DNA of 64,000 nt from Marinobacter excellens HL-55. Lineage in GTDB: Bacteria > Pseudomonadota > Gammaproteobacteria > Pseudomonadales > Oleiphilaceae. Made by a program: the position numbers and the translations under genes. Where the stretch lies: NCBI GenBank assembly GCA_001314845.1, contig LJZQ01000014.1, positions 1 through 64,000 of the forward strand, read 5' to 3'. How positions within the stretch are numbered: position 1 is the stretch's first letter; each line of letters starts with the position of its first letter. Below the pieces are notes generated by a model that worked only from the letters and a program-made list of their open reading frames with translations, was not told where the DNA came from and did not search any database. Below are positions 8,190 to 16,901 of the stretch, piece after piece.

Positions 8190-9992
8190 ATGAAGCGCAG
8201 ATCTTTCCTTGCGACCACCGCATGTGTTCCTTTGGCCGGATTGGTGGGGTGTGGCGGCTCGGGTTCGTCGTTGCCAGATGAGAGTGAATCAGGACCTTCC
8301 GGGGGTGGTGCTGATCGTTCTGGCGAGTTTGAGCAAGTCTTCTCGGGTAGGTTCGAGCACGGCGTGGCGTCTGGTGATCCGCTGGAAGACCGGGTTATTT
8401 TGTGGACCAGATTTACGCCGGACGATCCGACTCAAACCTCAATCCCGGTTCAGGCCATCGTCAGCGAGACGCCTGAGTTTGCAGAACCGATGGTGTTTGC
8501 GGCAACCGCAGATGAAAAGAACAACTTTTGCGTTAAGGTCGATGCTGCGGGTTTGAAGCCAGACACCTGGTATTATTTCAGCTTCGTGGCCGGTAATGCG
8601 GCTTCACCGGTCGGCCGCACCAGAACATTTCCGCGCAGGACGCAGCGAGTTAACCGTGTAAGGTTCGCGACGGTTTCTTGCTCTAACTTCCCTTATGGGC
8701 ATTTCTCGGTATACAACGCACTCGCCAAGGTCGAAGACCGAGACCTCGATTTTGTCTTACATCTTGGCGACTATTTATACGAGTACGAGCCCGGAACTTA
8801 CGACGACCCCGCCAGTGTGCCCAATCGCGTCCACTCACCAGCTAATGAGATTGTGTCGCTCTCGGACTACCGGGAGCGACACAGCCAATACAAGCGTGAC
8901 CCCGATTTGCAGGCGGTACACCAGCAGTATCCGATGATTTGTATCTGGGATGATCATGAGTTCACCAATGACGCCTTTAAAGACGGAGCTGAGAATCACC
9001 AGCCCGAAAGTGAGGGCAACTGGGAAACACGAAAACTCGCAGCGGCGAAGGCTTACTTCGAATGGATGCCGGTCCGGTCGTTCGATGAGGACAGTATGCG
9101 GTTGTGGCGCCGGTTTTATTACGGTGACTTGATTGATCTCTGGATGCTTGATACGCGAATTGAGGGTCGTGACGCTCAAGCCTCTTTACCGATCGGCTCG
9201 GAGAGAACCGATCCAGAACGTAAGTTGATCAGTGACAATCAGATGGACTGGTTGACCAGCGGGCTGGCTGAGTCTGGTGCTGTATGGAAGATGATCGGTC
9301 AACAGGTCATGTTTGGCCAGTTAAACCTGGCGGAGTTGCCCCAGCCTGAACTGCTTTCGTTTCTGCCCTATGGAACAACTCAGCAGGGCATCAATATGGA
9401 CCAGTGGGATGGTTACACCGCAAGCCGGAAGCGAATATTGGATGCAATCGATGGGTCTGTGGAGAACGTCGTCATTTTCACGGGGGATATCCACACGTCA
9501 TGGGCTAATGAAATTTACCGTAACCCTTCAAGCCTGCTGGGCGATCTATTCAACCGTGAGGCACTAGCGGTTGAATTTGTCTGCCCGTCTGTCACATCGC
9601 CTGGGTTTCCTGCGGGCCTTGCAGAGCTCGTCTCTGGTGCACTGCCAGTGGTGAACCCCCATGTTAAGTACAGCGAGCTACAAACCCGAGGGTTCATTTT
9701 AATGGATGTGACCCGACAGCGAGCTCAAGCCGAGTTTCATTATGTGACGACCATAGCCGATGAGACTCGAAAGGGTGAACTGGATGACAGCAAGCGGCGG
9801 CTGGTCGCGGTGAATGCAAAGTCTGATCAAAATCGGGCACCTTACCGTTTGATTGTTGACCAGAACGTTTTGCAACCCACAAGGCCACGTAGTGCGCAGG
9901 TTAGTCTGCTTGCACCGCCGGCCACGATGAAACATCAGCAGTACCTTGCAGACGTTGTAAAACAGGTAAGCTTTCAGGAGTCGGTAGTATGA
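8190..9992 (+). CDS. PhoD-family alkaline phosphatase/phosphodiesterase, probable Tat-exported lipoprotein
   Basis: A 600-residue protein with a twin-arginine signal (KRRSFLATTA) followed by a lipobox (LVGC), so export in folded form and lipid anchoring are expected. The start is the ATG at 8190; an in-frame TTG at 8178 would put four extra residues before the signal. An N-terminal PhoD_N domain (FEHGVASGDPLEDRVILWTR) precedes the phosphatase domain with the metal-site segments VSCSNFPYG, HLGDYLYEYEPG, WDDHEFTND and FTGDIHTSW. PhoD enzymes release phosphate from phosphomono- and diesters in the cell envelope. Its stop overlaps the start of the next phosphatase gene by four bases (ATGA), so the two are translationally coupled. 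I could not confirm a PhoB site upstream. Confidence 0.93.
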   Translation: MKRRSFLATTACVPLAGLVGCGGSGSSLPDESESGPSGGGADRSGEFEQVFSGRFEHGVASGDPLEDRVILWTRFTPDDPTQTSIPVQAIVSETPEFAEPMVFAATADEKNNFCVKVDAAGLKPDTWYYFSFVAGNAASPVGRTRTFPRRTQRVNRVRFATVSCSNFPYGHFSVYNALAKVEDRDLDFVLHLGDYLYEYEPGTYDDPASVPNRVHSPANEIVSLSDYRERHSQYKRDPDLQAVHQQYPMICIWDDHEFTNDAFKDGAENHQPESEGNWETRKLAAAKAYFEWMPVRSFDEDSMRLWRRFYYGDLIDLWMLDTRIEGRDAQASLPIGSERTDPERKLISDNQMDWLTSGLAESGAVWKMIGQQVMFGQLNLAELPQPELLSFLPYGTTQQGINMDQWDGYTASRKRILDAIDGSVENVVIFTGDIHTSWANEIYRNPSSLLGDLFNREALAVEFVCPSVTSPGFPAGLAELVSGALPVVNPHVKYSELQTRGFILMDVTRQRAQAEFHYVTTIADETRKGELDDSKRRLVAVNAKSDQNRAPYRLIVDQNVLQPTRPRSAQVSLLAPPATMKHQQYLADVVKQVSFQESVV

Positions 9993-12070
9993 ACAAGATT
10001 TTCAAACCTTTTGTTGTTGGTGGGCTGGTTGGTTTATTGACCGCATGTGGTGGCGGTGGCGGTGAGTCAGCGGAGAACGAAGGGCAGCCTAATGACAGCG
10101 CAGGTGGCAGCGGGATGGAGAACGAGGGTAGCCCACGTTCGGTAGCCTCAACGCAGTTCATTGCCATGGGAGATTCTGGTTCAGGCAGTGCAGGGCAGTT
10201 TGCAGTGGGTCAATCCATGGCTGATGTCTGTCGGATCAAAGGTGAAGTGGCTGGATCTTGTGAATTTGTGCTGGGATTTGGCGACAACATCTACGAGGAC
10301 GGCGCAACATCGGTGGCGGATGCTCAGTTCATTGACAAGTTTGAGAAGCCCTTTGAGCCGATGGGGAATACCCCGTTTTACATGGTGTTAGGTAATCACG
10401 ATAACACCGGTTACGTTGGTGGTGACGGCGCAAATAACAGCCGCGGAGACATTCAGGTTGATTACCATTATGAGGGAAACAGCCCCAGATGGAACATGCC
10501 GGATCGATATTATTCGGTTGATTCAACGAAGATCCCTACGCTCAATACTCCCCTGACTCGCGATGGCAAGCCGTTGGTTAAAATTGTGTCGCTGGATTCG
10601 AATCCTCTTGCCTCGCTGGTTGCAGATGCGGACTCAAGATTCACTTGGCAAAACTATGGCATGCAACAGTTGTTCTGGGCTCAGGATGAGCTGATTTCAT
10701 CGAATGCGCTGTTCAATATTTCGATTGCTCATCACCCGTACCTTTCAAACGGGTTCCATGGCAATGCCGGCAACTATGACTTTATTCCATCTTTTATTCT
10801 CCCTGTTATCTCCGGTCAGCGTTGGAAAGATTTTCTTGAAGAGGCTGTGTGTGATTACACGGACTTTATCATGACCGGCCATGATCACGATCTGCAGTTA
10901 CTCGACGAGGTTGAATCCTGCGGTCGCACCCGGTTTGTAGTTAGTGGTGCTGCGGGTAAGCTTCGTTCTCTGACTGACCCTGAGCGAAATAGCGCTATGT
11001 TCCAACAGGGCGATACCTACGGATTTTTCTGGGTGCAGGCTATGGAGGGTGACCCGAGCACGGGAGCTCCCGCGCAAATGTGCTTCGAAGCCTACACTGT
11101 TGATCCTGACATTGACGGGTTCGGCGTGTTGGACACCAATGGTGATCTGACGCCGGCGCACGTGCAATGCCTTGAAAAGGTTCCCCCCGCTAACATTGCC
11201 CGGGGGCGTGATTTTACAGGCACGCCATTGTCGATTCCTGTCGCACTGACAACAGGAGAAGGCTTTGACCCGAATTTCGTGGGACCAATTCTGGCGTTTC
11301 GTCAACAATTGACAGGTGGTTTGAATCAGCTCAATTCGCTTAACCCTAACGAAGAAACGCAACAGGCTGTTGGTCAGCTCATCAACGGCATTGACACCTT
11401 ATTGATGTCGATCGATTCAGTGAGTGCGGCACTTACAGAGCAACTGCCTGCCGAGGACCTTGCCCAAGCAACATTGTCGGTTCAGGCTGCCGCTGAGCGC
11501 TTGAACGCGATAGATACATCGACACTTCCGGCACCCTTTGATCGCCTTGAAGACGCGTTTGACGCCTTCGCAATCGGTTTTGGGGGGAGTGGCGGTGAAT
11601 CTTCGGGTGAGGGTTTGTCTGAAGACATAGCGTTTATTGTTGGTCCCGTTGTCCAGTTAGTGATCAATCTTGACAACATCCTTGATGCAGTTGATCGCCA
11701 GGCCAAACCTGTGCCCGTGCTTCGGGGCGTAACGAGTATTCTTGCAACAACGCTGCGTGGTGTGGGTGGCACTCTGGAACAGGTGACATTGCTTGACAGC
11801 TCAAATGCAACCGATGGGCTTGTTGGTGCAGTTAATTCGGCGTTGAACTCGATTGTCCTGGAGGTTTTGTTACTGGAGCAGGCCCCGGATAATATTGGTG
11901 AGAACGCAGTAATTTTGCCAAATCTGTTGTCGGATGGTCTTGCAACGGTTACCAGAGAAGTTACCGAGCAGCTGGATCGAAACGTGTTGGATCCTGCTGA
12001 CAGTTTGCTCGGCGGCTTGCTTGGGCCTATCACGGGCTCGATAAGAGATCTCATCAGCCGTCTTTTCTGA
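9989..12070 (+). CDS. Calcineurin-like metallophosphatase lipoprotein
   Basis: A 693-residue lipoprotein (signal peptide with lipobox LTAC, then a glycine-rich linker). Residues about 45-340 form a metallophosphoesterase of the purple-acid-phosphatase type: FIAMGDSGS, GFGDNIYEDG, LGNHDN, IAHHPY and GHDHD supply the metal ligands in the expected order. The remaining roughly 330 residues are helical and rich in A, L, N and D with no family I recognise. It overlaps the preceding PhoD-like gene by four bases. The two enzymes probably hydrolyse related extracellular phosphate esters; the substrate cannot be read from the sequence. Confidence 0.87.
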   Translation: MNKIFKPFVVGGLVGLLTACGGGGGESAENEGQPNDSAGGSGMENEGSPRSVASTQFIAMGDSGSGSAGQFAVGQSMADVCRIKGEVAGSCEFVLGFGDNIYEDGATSVADAQFIDKFEKPFEPMGNTPFYMVLGNHDNTGYVGGDGANNSRGDIQVDYHYEGNSPRWNMPDRYYSVDSTKIPTLNTPLTRDGKPLVKIVSLDSNPLASLVADADSRFTWQNYGMQQLFWAQDELISSNALFNISIAHHPYLSNGFHGNAGNYDFIPSFILPVISGQRWKDFLEEAVCDYTDFIMTGHDHDLQLLDEVESCGRTRFVVSGAAGKLRSLTDPERNSAMFQQGDTYGFFWVQAMEGDPSTGAPAQMCFEAYTVDPDIDGFGVLDTNGDLTPAHVQCLEKVPPANIARGRDFTGTPLSIPVALTTGEGFDPNFVGPILAFRQQLTGGLNQLNSLNPNEETQQAVGQLINGIDTLLMSIDSVSAALTEQLPAEDLAQATLSVQAAAERLNAIDTSTLPAPFDRLEDAFDAFAIGFGGSGGESSGEGLSEDIAFIVGPVVQLVINLDNILDAVDRQAKPVPVLRGVTSILATTLRGVGGTLEQVTLLDSSNATDGLVGAVNSALNSIVLEVLLLEQAPDNIGENAVILPNLLSDGLATVTREVTEQLDRNVLDPADSLLGGLLGPITGSIRDLISRLF

Positions 12071-12087
12071 CTGATGATTCCGGGTTA

Positions 12088-12125
12088 TTAATAGCGGGTC
12101 AGCGCATGGTCTGGCCCGCTATTAA
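12088..12125. terminator. Bidirectional hairpin between convergent genes
   Basis: An 11-bp perfect stem (TTAATAGCGGG, 12088-12098, pairing with 12115-12125) extends inward through a T-G wobble and CAG/CTG to an 8-base loop. It lies between the metallophosphatase gene and the convergent GGDEF gene, whose stop codon (12122-12124) is inside the right arm. The flanks carry only short T/A runs. Confidence 0.7.
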
Positions 12126-13081
12126 GCCGAATCAACGACCACCTTGTTTCGACCAGCATTCTTTGCTCGGTAAAGGGCAGCATCAGCCCGCTCCATCCAC
12201 TGCATATAGTTCTCAGGCTCGTTGGTGAGTTGGGCAACTCCCATGCTGATGGTGTAGGTGATGTTGCCGGCGTTGGTCTCCACAGTGCATTTTTCGACGC
12301 TTTCACGTATGCGCTCGCAGATGAGGCGTGCGTTCTCTGCATCGGTTTCGGGGAGGATGATGCCGAACTCTTCGCCACCATAGCGGCCGGCACTGTCGGA
12401 TTGGCGGATACTGTTGCGAGTAACCTGGGCGGTGTGACGGATGACTTCGTCGCCCGCCAGGTGACCGTAGTTATCGTTGACCGGTTTGAAGTGGTCGATA
12501 TCGAACATCACCAGGCTGGTGGCCTGGCCGTAACGGCGATAGCGCTCGTATTCTGCATCCACCAGATTTTCCCAGGTGCCGCGGTTGAGCATTCCAGTCA
12601 AACGGTCGGTCATGCTGAGTTTGGCGAGCTTTTCATTGGCGCGTTCCAGAGCCCGTTTGCTGCTGGCAAACTCGGTAACGTCGTAGATCAACAGGCAGAT
12701 CTTATTCACCGCGCCGTTGGTATCGGTAAGCGGGCTGATGGTGAGGTTCTGGAACATGTATTCTTCGGTGCCGGTGATGGGGCGCGTGTTACGGAACCGG
12801 AACAGGTACGGGCGTTGCTCCCAGGAGGTAAAGGCCCGAGTGTTAAGCATGGCTACGGCGTCTACTTTGCGCGTTAGCCAGGCTTGCGGAATATCCGGGA
12901 AGACCTCAAACAATACGCGGTCCCGGATCTGGCTGGCGGTGATGCCGCTGTGGTTCTCCATAAAACCGTTCCACGCCTGCACACGAAATTCGAGATCCAT
13001 GACCACCAGGCCAACTTCGACCGATTCGAGCATGTCGACAAGCCAGTGAAAGGCGTCTGCTTCGGGATTCTTAAAAGCCAT
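12122..13081 (-). CDS. PAS-GGDEF diguanylate cyclase
   Basis: A 319-residue cytoplasmic protein. Residues about 10-140 form a PAS domain and 155-319 a GGDEF domain. The active-site signature is GGEEF at 235-239, which is catalytically competent, and a product-inhibition RxxD site (RQSD, 226-229) lies exactly five residues before it. It should make cyclic di-GMP in response to whatever the PAS domain senses. It starts 2 bases after the stop of the upstream receiver-CheC gene, so the pair is probably co-translated, which links it to a phosphorelay. Confidence 0.93.
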   Translation of the reverse strand: MAFKNPEADAFHWLVDMLESVEVGLVVMDLEFRVQAWNGFMENHSGITASQIRDRVLFEVFPDIPQAWLTRKVDAVAMLNTRAFTSWEQRPYLFRFRNTRPITGTEEYMFQNLTISPLTDTNGAVNKICLLIYDVTEFASSKRALERANEKLAKLSMTDRLTGMLNRGTWENLVDAEYERYRRYGQATSLVMFDIDHFKPVNDNYGHLAGDEVIRHTAQVTRNSIRQSDSAGRYGGEEFGIILPETDAENARLICERIRESVEKCTVETNAGNITYTISMGVAQLTNEPENYMQWMERADAALYRAKNAGRNKVVVDSA

Positions 13082-13083
13082 GG

Positions 13084-14112
13084 TCAGTCCACCAGGAATT
13101 CGAGACGTTTTTCGAGAAAGGGCACTGAGTCCTCAGTGAGCAGAATAAGCATGTCGCAATGGATGTCGTGATTCTCAATGGCATAGCTGATTTCGATGCA
13201 TAGTAGCTGTTCTTCCTGCTTACTGTGGTGATCGAGCAGTTCGTTGATCGGGCGGTGTTGTCCAAGCACGGTGGGATGGCCCAGGCCGAGTTTGAGATCC
13301 AGTTGATCGCCGATACCATTGAGAAAGGCGCCGAACAGAATGCTGGACATGTCCATCAACACTTCTACGTTGACGGCCACACCTTCCTGAACGTCGTAGT
13401 GCAGCAGGTCTGCCATTTGCTGGAAACTGGCGTCTTCAAACAGCAGTAGGGCTTCACCGGCCAGCCCGGCGCCGGTAAACCCCTGACACACTGCGGAGTA
13501 ATCGTCGTCTCGCTGTGCGGCGGAAATGGCCATATGCAGCTCTGAGTTGGCGATAAACGCCACTTTCGGGATCGGTTGTTTGACGAAGACCTTAAGCAAT
13601 CGAGCCAGAAGATCCGAGGACCGGCCCATGGCGACGTTGGCCATTTCCTGCAGGTAGTCGTTCAGATTAACCGAGATTTCCGGACCATTGGTGCTTTTAG
13701 TTTTAAGGCTAGTGTCTTGAAGGGCCGCTTGTTCAAGTTCGCAGGGCCGGTAAAAGCCATACTCCTCAAGCAACCGGGTAACTATGTCGGTGTCAGTGGG
13801 CTTTTTGATGAAATCGATGGCGCCCAGTTTGCGTACCCGTTCGCGGGCTTCAGGCTGTATGTCGCCGGATACCACAATCGTGAGCACGGGCAGGTCTTCC
13901 TTGCGGATGTGCTCCAGAACGCCGTAGCCGTCCATTTCTGGCATGTTGAGATCCAGAAACAAGAGGTCAGCTTTACCGTCGCGAAGCATCTGCAAGGCTT
14001 CCTGGCCGTTGGTGGCGAACAGGATGTCGTCTGCCAGACCAGCCGGCAGAGCTCGGGCCATTTGCTTTCGAGCTAGGGCGGAGTCATCACAAATCAGAAT
14101 ATGGGTGGTCAT
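13084..14112 (-). CDS. Response regulator with a CheC-type phosphatase domain
   Basis: I start this 342-residue protein at the ATG at 14112 because residues 3-120 are then a normal receiver (D9-D10, phosphoaspartate D54 in LFLDLNMPEMDG, K in IKKPT). A start at 14175 adding 21 unrelated residues is possible; neither has a clear ribosome-binding site. Residues about 160-340 resemble CheC/CheX: the first active-site helix has the E-x2-N pattern (EMANVAMG), while the second (LMDMSSILFG) has D and S in place of E and N, so only one catalytic centre is likely. The domain may dephosphorylate CheY-like proteins. The gene is followed at 2 bases by the diguanylate cyclase. Confidence 0.88.
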   Translation of the reverse strand: MTTHILICDDSALARKQMARALPAGLADDILFATNGQEALQMLRDGKADLLFLDLNMPEMDGYGVLEHIRKEDLPVLTIVVSGDIQPEARERVRKLGAIDFIKKPTDTDIVTRLLEEYGFYRPCELEQAALQDTSLKTKSTNGPEISVNLNDYLQEMANVAMGRSSDLLARLLKVFVKQPIPKVAFIANSELHMAISAAQRDDDYSAVCQGFTGAGLAGEALLLFEDASFQQMADLLHYDVQEGVAVNVEVLMDMSSILFGAFLNGIGDQLDLKLGLGHPTVLGQHRPINELLDHHSKQEEQLLCIEISYAIENHDIHCDMLILLTEDSVPFLEKRLEFLVD

Positions 14113-14486
14113 TGGCTGTCGTTGGGGGCCGTTAGTAAAGTCATCTATTATATCAGGCTCTGAGGATGTGTACATGCCGGCTACATCAGTAATTTCCAGC
14201 TTATGAGTTATCGTTAGCGCTTGATTATTGAGGCCTTAAAAATAGTGTAATCCTGTGACTGCGATCATGCTTGAACATTAAATGAAATCTGCGTAATGGC
14301 TGAATGTGATGTTGCGCACTCTATATACGCTGCTGCCTCGGCTATAGTCGTTGCGCGGTTAAAAAAGAAACAGAACGTTACAAAGAATAACGTGACCGTA
14401 TGCCAGCACCGAAATAACACAATAAGCGGGCTGCATGGAGTCAGGCGTCGAAAGCTGACTCAACAAAACAAACAGAGACACTAGTT
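14113..14486. other. Divergent promoter region, no gene seen
   Basis: These 374 bases lie between the reverse receiver-CheC gene and the forward DUF6160-like gene. A GTTGCGC heptamer occurs near 14312 and again near 14350, and TATAGT between them could be a -10 element, but I found no matching -35 and would not assign a promoter. A 62-codon forward frame here has no recognisable features. Confidence 0.4.
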
Positions 14487-15380
14487 ATGAATAAGCAAGC
14501 GTACGGATACGCTGCCCTTGCCATGTTCTGCCTGGGTATTTCGCCCGTTGCCCAGGCCGATCTCAAGCCCATTTCAGATGATGCGATGGGTGAGGTGACC
14601 GGGCAGGCCTTTATGCAGGTAGAAAACATTGCCGGTGAGAACCACAACTTTACCCGGATGAGTTTGGGTATGGATGTGGAAACGCGGTTTAATGTGGATG
14701 ATATTCAGGTGGGCCAGATTGATGGCGGCACCGACTTTTCCGCAACGCACCTGGCCCTGGGGCATATTGCCCGTGCCGATGGTGAAGTCTTTAACGGGCG
14801 CACCTATAACGAAGGCCAGGCGATCCCCTTTGAAGCTCAACGGCCATACATTGAGTTGGCGGAAGACGCGCAAGGTTTGGCTGGATTCCGGATGGGTTTT
14901 CAGCAGGCACGTGGGTCTGTGACGTCTAACACCACCCGGTTTAGTGGCAACCTCCCGGGCCTGAAAATACGAGAAGACGTCTCCGGCACGGTTTACGACG
15001 CCGCGCTGTTTGATGGCGAGGGCGAAACCGCGACCAACTACCGGGCCTCTCACATTGGCATTGCGCCGACAGGTAGCGAGCCGGTGTCGTGCGTTTCTGA
15101 CGTCAACTGCGCACCTTTGACCAACTTGCGATCCGTTATTGTTGGAGAAGATACCGGTACGGATGGCGACGTGGGTTTTACCGACGGTTTCTTTATCGGC
15201 TTTCAGCGTGATGGCGACGTTAGCTGGCAGAGCCTGGACGGTGCGAACGCGATCAGTGTCGGCAAGGGTGTGTTCATCAATCTGCCCACCAACATGACCG
15301 TGGATCTGAGCCAGCTGACAGGTGAGGGGGTCGACCGCTTGCGGACGCATCAGGTGGATATGGGGACGAAGCTGTTTTGA
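14487..15380 (+). CDS. Secreted DUF6160-like protein (FilA-like)
   Basis: A 297-residue protein with a cleavable signal peptide (residues 1-24, ending AQA-DL). The mature start has the ISDDAMGEVTGQA segment that I associate with DUF6160, a family named after Acinetobacter FilA of a pilus system and found in multiple copies in Marinobacter-like genomes. The rest is beta-rich with many G, N and D residues; it has one cysteine pair (VSCVSDVNC) and ends in an amphipathic segment. It is probably on the cell surface or in the outer membrane. AGAGA lies before the ATG. A specific role cannot be inferred from the neighbours. Confidence 0.7.
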   Translation: MNKQAYGYAALAMFCLGISPVAQADLKPISDDAMGEVTGQAFMQVENIAGENHNFTRMSLGMDVETRFNVDDIQVGQIDGGTDFSATHLALGHIARADGEVFNGRTYNEGQAIPFEAQRPYIELAEDAQGLAGFRMGFQQARGSVTSNTTRFSGNLPGLKIREDVSGTVYDAALFDGEGETATNYRASHIGIAPTGSEPVSCVSDVNCAPLTNLRSVIVGEDTGTDGDVGFTDGFFIGFQRDGDVSWQSLDGANAISVGKGVFINLPTNMTVDLSQLTGEGVDRLRTHQVDMGTKLF

Positions 15381-15425
15381 TTTTGGTAGACTCCTGACCT
15401 TGATCCGTTTGGCAGGAGTCGCCCT

Positions 15426-16874
15426 TTGATCCGCTCTTTTTACTGGCACGATTACGAAACCTTCGGCGTAGATCCGTTACACGACCGCCCCTCCCAGTTT
15501 GCCGGTGTGCGCACCGATGCCGATCTGAACGTGATCGAAGATCCCCTGGTCATTTATTGCAAGCCGGCAGACGATTACCTGCCGTCCCCGGAAGCCTGTT
15601 TGATTACTGGTATCACTCCGCAAAAAGCCCTGGAAGACGGTTTCCCGGAAGCGGAGTTTATCGCCCAGATCAACGAAGCCTTCAGCCAACCCGGCACCTG
15701 CGTGGTGGGCTACAACAGTCTGCGCTTTGATGATGAAGTGACCCGTCATACTTTGTACCGCAACCTGCGCGATGCCTACGCCCGGGAATGGCAGAACGGC
15801 AATTCCCGTTGGGACATCATCGACATGGTGCGGTTGACGTACGCCCTGCGCCCGGAAGGTATCAACTGGCCGAAAAAAGAAGATGGCAGTCCCAGTTTCA
15901 AGCTGGAAGAGCTGACCGTGGCTAACGGCATTGCCCACGAAAGCGCTCACGATGCCATGTCTGATGTGTTGGCCACCATCGCCGTTGCCAAGCTGATCAA
16001 AGAAAAACAACCCAAACTGTTTGAGTTTGTGCTGAACAACAAAGACAAACACGCCGCCCGGCAAATGCTGGACACCGGGGCCATGAAGCCGGTGTTCCAT
16101 GTATCCGCGAAGTACCCGGCTACCCGTGGCTGTTGTGCGTTGGTGGCGCCGGTGGCCGAAAGCCTGAGCAACAAAAACCAGGTGATTGTGTACGACTTGC
16201 GGGAAGACCCGACTGAGCTGATCAACGCTACTGTGGATCAGATTCGCGAGCGGGTGTTTGTGTCTCAGGCGGAACTGGGTGAGGGCATTAAGCGTTTCCC
16301 CTTGAAAGGCGTTCAACTGAACAAATGCCCGGTACTGGCTCCGGCCAATATGCTGTCTACGCTTTCACCGGAAAGGCTGGCAGAACTGGAGCTGGATGGC
16401 GCTGTGCTCAGAGCCAATCTGGCGAAATTGAGAAAAGCTCCGGACCTGCCGGCACGCATCGCCGAAGCCTTCGAGCGGCAATTCGACGGCAACGATTTGA
16501 CCGATCCGGACGAGCAGCTCTACGCCGGCGGCTTTATCAGCAAAGGTGACCGTGAAAAGCTTAATGAACTGTTGAGCCAACCGGTGGAAACCCTGGGCGA
16601 GCAGCAAGTGACCTTTGAAGATCCGCGCCTGCCAGAACTGCTCTTCCGTTATCGCGCCCGCAATTACCCAAGCACCCTGACCGGTGAAGAAGCCGAGCGC
16701 TGGGAGCAATTCCGCAGCCAACGCCTGATGAGCCCCACCAAAGGCTGGCGCTCACTGGAAGACTACGGACTGATACTGCAGAAACTGGCGGCAGACCCGG
16801 AACTCCCCCCTCACAAGCTGCAAATCCTCGAAGACCTGCACCTCTACGGCGAATCCCTGATCCCCTATATGTAA
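15426..16874 (+). CDS. sbcB: Exonuclease I (single-strand DNA 3'-5' exonuclease)
   Basis: A 482-residue protein, close to the 475 residues of the E. coli enzyme. The DEDDh exonuclease motifs are visible: FYWHDYETFG near the N-terminus, YNSLRFDDE near residue 96, and HDAMSDVLAT near 178. The start codon is TTG at 15426, supported by AGGAG at 15414-15418, 7 bases upstream, and by the fact that SFYWHDYETFG must lie close to the N-terminus. The enzyme removes single-stranded DNA in recombination and mismatch repair. It ends 28 bases before a convergent gene, with a short palindrome in between. Confidence 0.95.
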   Translation: MIRSFYWHDYETFGVDPLHDRPSQFAGVRTDADLNVIEDPLVIYCKPADDYLPSPEACLITGITPQKALEDGFPEAEFIAQINEAFSQPGTCVVGYNSLRFDDEVTRHTLYRNLRDAYAREWQNGNSRWDIIDMVRLTYALRPEGINWPKKEDGSPSFKLEELTVANGIAHESAHDAMSDVLATIAVAKLIKEKQPKLFEFVLNNKDKHAARQMLDTGAMKPVFHVSAKYPATRGCCALVAPVAESLSNKNQVIVYDLREDPTELINATVDQIRERVFVSQAELGEGIKRFPLKGVQLNKCPVLAPANMLSTLSPERLAELELDGAVLRANLAKLRKAPDLPARIAEAFERQFDGNDLTDPDEQLYAGGFISKGDREKLNELLSQPVETLGEQQVTFEDPRLPELLFRYRARNYPSTLTGEEAERWEQFRSQRLMSPTKGWRSLEDYGLILQKLAADPELPPHKLQILEDLHLYGESLIPYM

Positions 16875-16876
16875 CT

Positions 16877-16895
16877 GGGGTCAGGGTCTGACCCC
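16877..16895. repeat. GGGGTCAGACCCC-family palindrome between convergent genes
   Basis: GGGGTCAG (16877-16884) and CTGACCCC (16888-16895) form an 8-bp stem with a 3-base loop. It fills the 27-base gap between sbcB and the convergent TPR gene, and belongs to the repeat family that recurs at six other places in the window. Confidence 0.8.
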
Positions 16896-16901
16896 GTTCT
16901 T

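Noticed and set aside
14574..15449. 291-codon reverse frame opposite the DUF6160-like gene
   Set aside because: It is the antisense shadow of a gene with a signal peptide and a ribosome-binding site; its translation has no coherent domain. The same applies to the long reverse frames opposite sbcB (15477-16316), vgrG (45606-46709) and gpgP (41494-42453).
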